Assembly: GCF_001186125.1 (NCBI RefSeq)
Contig: NW_014040516.1
Coordinates: 36,341-61,322 of the forward strand
Length of the DNA stretch: 24,982 nt
DNA from: Sphaeroforma arctica JP610
Lineage: Eukaryota; Opisthokonta; Ichthyosporea; Ichthyophonida
Direction of reading: 5' to 3'
Positions 1 to 10,300 of the stretch are shown here, in pieces. The position numbers and the translations under genes are program-made. The notes below the pieces were generated by a model, which did no database searches, had not been told where the DNA came from, and saw only the letters and a program-made list of their open reading frames with translations. Every line of letters begins with the position of its first letter. The stretch's first letter is position 1.

Positions 1-370
1 AATTAACAATATAGTTGACAATGGTGATATGATACCAATCTCTGCTTCGTAGTATGCCTTAAATACATTTGCACTCATGTACTATTAGGAGCTATTTTCA
101 GTAGACAAAGTATTGAATGCAAACCCCTACAAATGCGTCTATAGATCGTATCCCTTACGTAGTTCTAAGATAACCCGCGATTCCGATCCTGCGGAATTCT
201 GAATTCAAATTGTCCGTCCTGGCGAATTTCTGTACAGTTGTTGTAAGCTGTCAAGACTCAAAGAGTCAACTCAGCAACTCTGCCATCCGAATTTCCGGAT
301 AGAGGTTGAAAAGATTTATTTATTGGTAGACAGTAGGTACCCTCGGCCTCTACAGACTATTAAATACATA

Positions 371-549
371 TGTAGAGCCAGGTCAAGCATTTTGTTTTTT
401 TGTTTTAAAACAAAAAAACCATGTACAGCAATAATTATACCTTTTGTAAACAAAAACAAAAAACAAAAAGCTTCCTGGGCCCTGGGCCCTGGGCCCTGGG
501 CTGCTGGCCGACTGGGGCCCTGCCGCCCTGGCCCCTGGGCCAAAAATAC
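371..549. repeat. GC-rich low-complexity insert with a perfect A/T palindrome
   Basis: This block is very unlike its AT-rich surroundings. It starts with a 26-bp perfect palindrome (394-419, T-run/G/TTTT mirrored) and an A-rich stretch. At 480-540 it has a tandem GGGCCCT array. Just outside, at 609-629, is another GGGCC/GGCCC palindromic patch. The 10-mer TAAATACATA occurs at 361-370 and again at 550-559, directly flanking the block, as a target-site duplication would. No transposase or reverse-transcriptase coding is visible. It could be a small non-autonomous element, or a chance repeat in ATACATA-rich sequence. Confidence 0.35.
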
Positions 550-756
550 TAAATACATAGTTACACATACATATGTAAATAATGTTTTAAAATAAAATAA
601 ATACAGTCACGGGCCACGGCCCACGGGCCTATGTACGGCTCACGCCTCACAAGTTCACTGTTTTCACTGTTCACACTTCACACTGACCTCCAGGCTCAAC
701 TGCTCAACAAAGCTGAATGCATGAATCAATATTTTTTTTTCAAATATAATGATGAG

Positions 757-1162
757 GCCAGTGATGAAGGGAATGAAAACAATACCCATCTCGAAAGGTT
801 TCTTCGCTAACATCGCACTCGTGGCAAACTTGTTCCCATATTTTTTTAATCAGACTCTCTTGGACTACCTAGCCAGCAAAACATCATGTGTTTTAAGTAA
901 CGTGCCAGGCCCTTCGGAGCGTATGTATTTCAATGGAAAACTACTTGAAATAATATCAGCATGGTCTCCTCAATGAAAAAGTGTTTCGTTCGGTATGATG
1001 TTTACCCTCGGTGGGAAGGTGAATATCGGTGCGATAATGGACACAGGAGCCGCAGACAAGGCACAAGCGCTTGTGGACGAATTCGTTGCGGTATTTGAGG
1101 AACTTGAGATGATAGTATCGGACCTGGACAGTGCAAAATCAAAGATTGCAGATGCATGTTAA
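757..1162 (+). pseudogene. Last exon of a WS/DGAT (wax ester synthase/diacylglycerol acyltransferase)-like gene, interrupted by TGA
   Basis: The reading frame matches the C-terminal (DUF1298-type) domain of bifunctional wax ester synthase/acyl-CoA:diacylglycerol acyltransferases, membrane-linked enzymes that make neutral lipids. What is visible: a helix beginning MKTIPISKG, the family signature SNVPGP near 898-915, FNGKLLEI, then WSPQ, and after that GMMFTLGGKVNIGAIMD, which matches the family's GVSILSYGGKV-IGVVAD strand pair, ending in an acidic helix and TAA at 1160-1162. One in-frame TGA (974-976) sits right after WSPQ. The frame is otherwise open on both sides, so this is a single nonsense change (for example CGA to TGA) or a recoded site. 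A T-run plus AG at 755-756 is a likely 3' splice site. The exon(s) with the catalytic HHxxxDG motif are not in the window. The domain assignment is solid; pseudogene status is inferred. Confidence 0.6.
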
Positions 1163-1202
1163 CCGAATGTTAATATATAGTTTAAGTTGAAGAAAATTAA
1201 AC

Positions 1203-1208
1203 AATAAA
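1203..1208 (+). terminator. AATAAA polyadenylation signal after the WS/DGAT-like exon
   Basis: A canonical AATAAA hexamer lies 40 nt after the TAA stop of the acyltransferase-like exon, on the same strand, in an AT-rich 3' UTR-like stretch. Its position suits a poly(A) signal, but the hexamer is common by chance in such AT-rich DNA. Confidence 0.4.
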
Positions 1209-2742
1209 TATTATAATGAACTCAAATTGAACCGTATGCCAGTACTATTCGGTGAGTGTATATAAAAATTCTTTCCGACATCGTATACATAGGTCTTGGA
1301 AAAGGAATACTTCTATATATACACGATCGACGGTTAATTTACCGCATGTTTCCCGTCGAGATAACGAGTTGACCTCCGTTGAATAGCAAATAGCCTGTAG
1401 CATTCCCTTGAGCAAAGCGGTTCGATATTGTACAGGACCCGTATTTATATGTGGGGTTGAATGTGGACGCAAATTGCCGAATTACAGCGTTGTGTATTTG
1501 TTTACCATAAACGTACTTTGATCTAATACCTGTAACTATGGCACAGAAGCCTTCCGAGTGTTGGTGTAGGCGCACATATTGCGTTGGATAAGAAGAGTTC
1601 GGACGATGCGAACTATATATTTGAAATAGTCATTAAAATACTCACCGTTGTAAACCTTTCCACACCTAATGTGGCGCGCATGAAAGTCCAGTACATATGT
1701 AGCACAGTATTGTCTCCACAACAACTGAAGGGGAGAAATCTGGATGCACAAAAGACCGATCGTGCGAGCTACTCCCTCACACCGTGACCTGACTCACACA
1801 AATGTCCTGACAAGACAAATCTCAACTCTCCAGCCTCCCACATCGTGTGATATCTCCAGGTGCATTCAGGACATCTGCCGTGTTCCACGCCACAATGTGA
1901 GAGCCGGTGCAAGGTATGGCAGTAGACGTACTGGTGTCGGTAGTATTGGATAGAGGCCATCCACTGCTGTGACAGTACTAATAGGAAGGCTTTAAAATAA
2001 AACACATGTCGCCGGAGGATATGCGGTTGTCCCCATTGACCGATGTACTGATACTGGAGGTGTGTCGAATTTTATGTTCCCAACCAGTTTAATAGCATGA
2101 AAGCAGTTTCAGCTGCTGCCGTGATGTACTGCTGGTATCGACGATAGTTTGAAAAGTTGAGAACAATAATTTTGATACAGGTTCAGTTTTCAACTCGAAT
2201 GTTTTCAAGTCACTCAGTGCAAATCGCACTTTCAGCTGCTGATATGTTCGTGCCTAAGGCCACAGTCTTGGTGCTGGTATTTTAGATAACTATTAAAAAT
2301 AAAAGGCAACTATTATAATCAGTTTATTTTTTAATTGTAAGGTGCTGTACTGGGTATAAGAAATTCTAACGACAACAATTCTGACGTTGATAGTATGGCA
2401 ACAAGAATGCTTCTCAATTGTTTCAAACACAGTTCCAGACACCAGGAAAGCATCGGCTGTGATAGCGAATAAACGTTCTGTATGCGAATGCTCCGTTCAA
2501 ATATTGCAGGATTTCTGCCATTTGATAATAGCTTTGCCTCATTTAGAAGGCTATGCTACGAGCAATCGAGCCGCATTGAACGCTGTCGAACTCACCCTGA
2601 ACAAACTAGTTAACCGTCTAAAACAACGCATAGGTTACGAGCAACATTTTCTCCATACAACAGTCTTTATCTTATGTAACATTAAAAAAATACATGTATT
2701 TAACAAGCCACTCTATCTCTTTGCTTCGTGAAGAAGTGCTTA
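1209..2742. other. Region between convergent genes; no gene supported
   Basis: I see no recognisable protein family here. Two open stretches look somewhat protein-like but have no family match or convincing splice borders. One is on the minus strand at about 1245-1575 (contains GNATGYLLFNGG). The other is on the plus strand at 2387-2731, with a helical, leucine-rich stretch containing LQDFCHLIIALPHLEGY, ending 12 nt from the trp stop on the other strand. The second could be the last exon of a convergent gene. A diverged direct repeat around TTTCAGCTGCTG occurs at 2107 and 2231. Confidence 0.3.
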
Positions 2743-4388
2743 TCACTTATGACGCGTAGCATTCCTAACAAACTGGCGAATTTTGTCTAAGTCCTTCGCT
2801 TTGTCTGTTTCGACTCCACTCGACACATCGACAGCAAATGGATTTGATGGATCCACAGCACTACGCACGTTGTCAGGTGTGAGACCGCCGGCCATCCTAG
2901 TATATCAAAACATGGGTTAAATTGGGTCAATGATTAGAATTCATAGGCGTATTGGCATTGATATAAACCAAAAGAACACACGGAAGAAAGTAAGATAGAG
3001 ATGCATCGCAAAGTAGAATGAATCCACATGAATAAACACTATGTCACGGATAAGCATTCACAAATTACCACACGCAAGCATGGAGAGGTGATCGTAGATA
3101 GTTTATGGTAAAGGCTGCATCACACCATACAACGATCGGATACACTAGCTGGGCTGTAGATGAAGCGCAAGTCCATAAAGATCAGCCATACATCGAACAC
3201 AAGCATTACTATCAGATGAGACCTAACCCATACACACGCATAACAACGGCAGAGATAAACATCAAATATATATACTGCTATCGATTAAAAGATACACAAT
3301 AAGCAGCTATGATATAGGCTCAAAAGCCATACATCTAACACGAGCTGTACTAACAGATGAGAACCAAACCCATTCACACTCATAACGGCAAAAATATACA
3401 TCAAAATATATACTGCTATCGATCAATTTAAACCCTAAAACCCTAAAAAGATACACAATACGCAGCTATGATATGCGCTCAAATCGATTTTAAAGTGTAG
3501 GGGTTTAGGTTATAGCCTCGAATCAGTTGGTACCACTTGTCGATACATACATGACTTCAAAGCCGGCCTTCCCTGCAGCAGCAGCCAATGTCCAGTCAAA
3601 GGTCACCCCAGCGCCCCCTGACATACTAGACCCCGTCACTTTAGTGTCAAGAAGTGTCAACGCAACGTTCTGACACGTGCTCGATGACGTAATAGATGCA
3701 ATGACGTCATCGCGTGAGTCGTCGGGACCCACGTGCACTACTCGGATGCACGGTGCGACAATTTGATTGGCGTAGGCATTGTCTTCGGAGCCGTGGAGTT
3801 GCACGAGATCGAGTTGACACTCCCGTACCATCTGTGGCGCAGAGAGCGGATTCGGTGAATGAGATACAATGAGATGGGGTATATATGGAGCGTATGCCAT
3901 GAGACTATTACGATTAAGGGTGTACGTGACGGATAGAGCTGCGAGAAGCGAGAAATAAATTTACTTTTATATATATATATATGCGAACTAGATACACATA
4001 TATACAACATTAATTAGTAAAATATATAAAGAAACACAATGGGCAAAGGCGTCCGCGTGCTTACATACATACCTCATTCACAAAGTCGACTGGCTGGTCC
4101 TGGAAGACGCCCACAAACAGCGGCCGTCGAGTGTTCAGCAGAATCTCTAAGCGAGTCTGTGTCCGTGCACTAATACCGTTATTACTACCTACATCATCAC
4201 AACACGCCATACTCCCCGGTACATGTCCCATGGAGAGTTTGACTTCGTGTACGATAGTGCGCGCCGTTGCCATGGTTACGCATCTGGGGCTTTTCTCCGC
4301 AAAGATCAGTCCACAAAGGTCGGCCCCCGCAGTGGCAGCTGTGAGGGCAGCCTCGACGGTGGAGAGACCACACACCTTCACACGGGTT
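2743..4388 (-). CDS. trpF: TrpF domain: phosphoribosylanthranilate isomerase (residues about 900-1148)
   Basis: This domain performs the Amadori rearrangement of phosphoribosylanthranilate to CdRP, the substrate of the TrpC domain next to it. It spans exons 17-19. Visible: RVKVCGL (901-907) with catalytic base Cys905; [16 protein letters not shown] further into exon 17; DLVQLHGSE (1012-1020); LLDTK (1064-1068) with general acid Asp1066; GGAGVTFDW (1076-1084); [10 protein letters not shown] (1099-1108); and DVSSGVE (1121-1127) with the [11 protein letters not shown] helix at the end. The stop is TGA at 2743-2745. All key residues are kept. The 5' splice-site-proximal part of exon 17, including the Cys905 codon, is copied four times in the intron upstream. 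Confidence 0.94.
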
Positions 4389-7300
4389 CTATAAATAGAA
4401 CATACGATATATAAATAGAAATCAGATTGCGCAGTTGCAATCGTGGAGAGCCACACACTTTCACGCGGGTTCTATAAATAGAACATACGATATATAAATA
4501 AAAATTAGGTAACGCAGTTGCAATGGTGGAGAGCCACACACTTTCACGCGGGTTCTATAACTAGAACATACGATATATAAATAGAAAATCAGGTAACGCA
4601 GTTGCAATGGTGGAGAGACCACACACCACACGGCTTCTATGAATAGAACATACGATATATAAATAGAAATCAGACTATGCAAAAAGGCGATTTGTGAGAT
4701 GTTAGTTTTGAAGTAGGATGTAGTATACAAAACACAACTCGCCAATGCCAGCGCTGTGGCAATGGTGGTGAGGCCACACTTTCACACGGGTTTTATAAAT
4801 AGAACAGAGGTAATATAAATAGAAATGATTCTGCAACGAGCCGGTTTTGAATGAAAGCACGTACTTGAGTTGTGGACGTTTAGAACAGCGATACATACCG
4901 ATATGCGAGCTCACCCTAAAGTCACACGAGGCTTATATACAGTAAGCAAATATCACACCGAATGTAATAAAAACAGCCATTCCTCGAAAATGACAATCTA
5001 AACTGGGTACTTTAAGTCCTTTCTTACACCCTCTGCAGTTGAATGGGGTGGGTTGGATGAATGGTGGATAGTAGTTATGAGTGAGATATGAATGATATGG
5101 TGAATGGTAGCTATGAGCATTGGTCAATATGTATAGGGCCAATACCTTCGGTGTGTGGTCGGCATCTCCACAGGCTCTTCAGCCGAGGCCATCACACTGA
5201 GCAGCTCACGCATAAACACGCGAGTGTCAGGCGCCCTCATCAGCGACTCACCCACAAGGATGGCGTGCACACCTACGAGGAGATGTGCGGAGAGAGAGAG
5301 GGGGTAAGTACGACCAGAAGCAGGTGTGTAGAGAGAATGTGTGTATGTACGGTGTTTAGTACTAAGTACTACCAAAATCAGATGTGTAGAGAGATGTTCG
5401 GTACCTTAGAATGGTATGTACACACATCTGTTGTGCACTGCCGAAAAGAGTCCCGGAATGAGATATAGGAACATGTTCTATATCGTACGTAAGCGACTGT
5501 CAGTAGACCTACAATAGAATCTGTAGAGGTTGGGACTATACTGGTTGGTCTTTGCAGGAAGAATCCTGGAATAAGATATAGGAACATGTTATATACCGTA
5601 CGTAAACGACGGTCAGTAGACCTACAATAGAATCTGCAGAGGTTGGGAGAGACTATACTGGTTAAGGTCCTGCCAAGACATGACATGTTATATAATGGGA
5701 TTATCATTATCATGACACGCAAACGCACATATATATATATATACATACATACATATGATACGTCTCGTGTTCGAAAAGCTCATCCTCATACCTTGGGCTT
5801 CGTAGAGGGCCACATCAGCGCGACAGGTGATGCCACTCAGTGCCATGAGGATAACGTTCTCGGGCACCATTGCGAGTAAAGACGAGGTCGTGTTGAGATC
5901 TACTTGGAAATCCGTCAGATTCCTGGGATAAGGTGTGTATGTGTACGTACAAAGGCGTGTTAGAAACCAATATCTGCAACCAGAGATGATATAATTATAT
6001 GGTTCATATGCTTCTACATACAAATACGTACAAAGGTGTGTTATGTAGGAACATTATCGGCAACCAGGGATTTAATATTCCTATGGTTCATATGTTTCTA
6101 CATACAAATACACAGGGCAGCAATTATCATCGGCAAAGCGGTTTGTCGTATGTATGCACATACTTTTGATATACATTCAAATTTAAATAGAATAAAAATA
6201 AAATCTTAGGCACATAACCGTATCAGCAAGCTTTAATACTCTCGTCTTCATGATGGGAGAGCGACATAAACAATCGAATGTACTCAAAATATAATATACG
6301 ATACCACTTCAACGTATCATAGTGTAGCCTCATGGCTAAAATATACTTTCCCACTACGCGTGGTCAACTCGGGTCTCAAAATCAAGCTAACTTAACAAAA
6401 AGATGCAATTGAGAAGAAACGTATATGTGCATACATGCATATATGTATATCGATAGATATATATATAACCACATAAACATAAAACGCATATGTAGAAAGC
6501 ATATATATGTATATATATATACACACTTATACATATACATGCACCTACCTGTTGTTCACGCCAATCACCACCGCCCCCACAGCCAGAGCCCGCTGCATCT
6601 CCTCTGTGTTGTTCACCTCAACTAATGGCTCCATGCCCAGCTTACGAGCGTCTTCCAGCAAACTGCGGAGGAGGGTGTCTGAGAGCATCTTGACGATCAG
6701 AAGCACGCTATCTGCCCCGTATGCGCGTGCTTCAAGCAACTGGAAAGGGTCGAAGATGAAGTCTTTGCGCAACACGCATGGGCGTGTATCGCTGGTCCTA
6801 TAAAGTTGAAGGGGGTGGTAGTGGGTAGTGGTAAGTATCTGCACACACACATATATATATATAGCGACTGTATTAGCTACACAAGAGCTGGGCATGAATA
6901 CTTCTGAGGTTGAGTTGGATATGCACCACGTTGGAAGGACATACCGCTTATAGCACAAACAAGTAACAAGTAACGTGAGTGCAGGAGTTCAATACGAACA
7001 TGTTTTAGATGACAGATGAAACGGTACGCTACCATACGATACACTTTAGAGATTGAAAGCAGATAGGCATATATACATATATAAATATATATACATACAC
7101 ATATAAAATACACTTACATAGTGTCCTCTAGCATGGCGCGCACGGCTCTGAGATCAGCCAGTTGGCCTTTGAAGTGCCGTGGTTCAGTTAGCACCGATAT
7201 GCCATCAGCACCACCTGAGATAGTGTATAATGGGGCGATTTGATCGATTGAGAGAAAGAAATAGAACGATTCTGATTGGTCGAGCGGAGTGCAACGGTCG

Positions 7301-10300
7301 GGTTTGATTGGCGCTCGTGAGGTTATAACGAAATGAGTGAGTGGAAGCAGAAAGCGGGTTTTATGGGAACGGTGTGAAGTTGTCCTTAGGATTTAGGGTT
7401 CAAGGTTTGGGGTTTTAGATATGCCTATTACACATATGCACCCCTAAGGGGATTATCAACTATTACAACTCACACAGACGAGCACATATGGACCAGTGCG
7501 AACCATATACACTAACACATACCACAACATAACACATACAGACAGTACACCATAACCAACCTACATGTACATACGCAAGACAAGTACATATAAACATATA
7601 CCATGACATATAACATAGCAAATACCACAACACATACAGACAGCACACCATAACCAATCTACATGTACATACGCAAGACAAGTACGTACAAACACATACC
7701 ATGACATATAACAGCAAATACCACAATACATACAGACAGCACACCATAACCAATCTACGTGTAAATACGCAAGACAAGTACGTAGGCTAGCGTATGCGCA
7801 TCCACTGAGAGACGCACGCTTCATCTCTGCAACACACGCGACCTTCAGAGTACCTGACCGAAGTCTATCTACGTCTACAATCTTCTTATACAAGTTTATG
7901 TACATCCGTACATATACATATGTGCATATATACTGTATGTAAACATATACATATAAATACAATATATGTAAACATATACAATATATGTAAACATATACAC
8001 ACGCACACAGTATACGCACCAGAGGCATATCGATACGCTTGTGCAGCCGCATCAGCGTTGGGTGCGAAGTCTCCCTTACTGGGAGACGCTCGCTTGACTT
8101 CAGCCACACACGCCATCTTGCGCGTGGCTCGTCCTTTGCGGAGTCGGTCTGCAAAGTTAACGCATGAGAAGCTGGTGGCTGGGTTGTCTATGAGGGCTTG
8201 CAGAAAGGACTCGGATACCGTTTCTCGGGTGCGCGCGAGGTCCTCCTGAGATGCGAGTGCGCGATAAACTTGGTTTAGCTTGAGAAATAAACATGGTTGG
8301 GAAACTTCTGGTGATGAATTGGTGCATCGGAAGCAGTTTGTGTGGCTGGGTTGACTATAAGTGCTTGTACGAACTCCGCTGTTGCAGTTTCTTGGGCGCG
8401 CGCGGGGTGCTCCTTATATGTGACAAAGTGAGCGCAAAAAAGTCTGAAACTCAGAAACCCTATATATGTAAATGAAAGCAAATTATGTCAATAAAAGCAC
8501 ACGGGCACAGATAAACACAGATATATACATACATATAAACGCAAGAACACATACATACGTATCAACTTCAAAGCTAATGAGGCGTGTACTGACTGTCACA
8601 TATATAAACACATTTATTCCGTTGGCCTAAACAGCCTACGTATAAAAACACATTTAGCACCTGCAAGTAACCACCTGTACACTTGTAGACCCTATCCGAG
8701 AAAAGATGTAACAACGTACGTATTCACGTGCACGTTCTAAAATACACGGATCAATGGCAACATACACAGGACAGATGGCTCAAAGAATAACCAACGCACA
8801 CTTTGTCATCTCCAAGTCACCATCAACCACGAGTATATCAGGTACAATAACTTAGTTCACATGCACGTTAAAAACTGTGTATTCTGTCGCGGCAACATCA
8901 TAACCCATACCTTTCTGGTCGCGTAAATTTTGTTTAGAATATTTTCAGTCGCCATCTTGTCAGTATCAGAGATAAACCGTATGGGCGGCTGTGTGCTGGT
9001 ACGTTTTGTTGATACGTCTTGTTGGTACGTTTTGTAAGGTGTTTGTGTTTTATGTGTGCGTGTTTGTGTTTATGCGTGTTTTGTGTTGTGTATGTCTGTG
9101 TCGTATGGCTTGGGTGCCCTGGTGCCGTGCACTCACTTCTCTCTCGGCTTCCGTTTGTTCTAGTAAGCTGATGAATCCGGGTTGACTAGTTGTTTCTATT
9201 CCTATGCGCAAGTGTGTATGTATTGTATGTTGACTAGTGGTGTCTATTCATATGTTGATTAGTTGTGTCTATTCCTATGTGGGTGTATGTGTTGTATGTT
9301 GATTAGTTGTGTCTATTCCTATGTGGGTGTATGTGTTGTATGTTGATTAGTTGTGTATATATGGTATTCCTGTGTCCAATATCCTTCTTCCTCCGACAGT
9401 TTCTGTCCGCAGCCCAGCACTCTTTCCGTCCGTATACTTACACACACTCACTCGTCCTGTGTCGCCTTGACATAGGTATCTAGTACTTGTTTACACTTCC
9501 CTTCCCGTATAGCCGTTCGTGCCACCTGCACACCCTCTCTCCATGTATTAGCCTTCCCCGCTACAACCAACAACGCTGCTGCGTTTATGAGCACAAAGTC
9601 AGTCTCAGGCCCTTCGTACTCGCCTGAGACGATCGCTCGCAGTGTCTCTGCGTTCTCACTGGGTCCGCCCCCGGATACAGCACTCATGGGATGCCGTGGC
9701 AAACCTAAATATAAAAGTCCGAGTAAAAATAAAGCCATATTAGGGGTTTCGGCGCTCACGCTGGGAATAAAATGCCGAGGTAAACCAGCAGGCACAAGTA
9801 TGTTTTAAACCCACACATCTGTTGAGCCCCACACGACAAGTAATACACACACACACATATATATACATGAATACACACATATCCACGTGCATATTCTATG
9901 CACTGTACCGTAGCCAGAGCCACATACCAAAGTCCTCTGGTGTGATTTCGCTGACAGTGATCTGGCCGTTCTTGATGTCCCACACATCGGTAGGGCCACT
10001 GATGCTTATCTCGTCCAGGCACTCGCGCCCACACACCACGAGACCCCTAATTAGACCCCTTTTAACAAGTGTTTCGGCCATCATCATGCCAATGCGGGGA
10101 TGGTACACACCCACGATGCCGTAGTGCGGATTGGCGGGGTTGATCATAGGACCTGGTGGAGGTTTGGGTTTATAGTTTTAGTGTTGTAGAGAACAGGGTA
10201 CATATAGAGAAAGGGCTAAAACATACAAGTATATAATACACATATACATATATATAAGTGTATAATATAATATAAAATAATATATACATAGATACATACA

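Noticed and set aside
840-844. Loss of the TrpC active-site Glu (ALSGI instead of ESGI; protein residues 840-844)
   Set aside because: I recall ALSGI as normal for fungal-type TrpC, and all other active-site residues are present.
2387-2731. Plus-strand open frame of 114 codons as a gene
   Set aside because: It has no ATG at its start, no recognised family and no clear splice border; kept only as a candidate terminal exon.
4384-4830. 17-nt GTATGT...TATAG stretches in each 83-bp unit as ultra-short introns
   Set aside because: Far shorter than any other intron here and they sit inside intron 16; they are part of the copied acceptor.
4908-4924. A possible 17-nt micro-exon (GGTGAGCTCGCATATCG) between AG and GTATGT within intron 16
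   Set aside because: Including it puts the TrpF exon out of frame; joining 5146 directly to 4388 gives a perfect frame into TRVKVCG.
7561-8154. Long minus-strand open frame of 197 codons
   Set aside because: It is a shifted reading of TrpC exon 12 plus intron repeats; the true frame has the family motifs.
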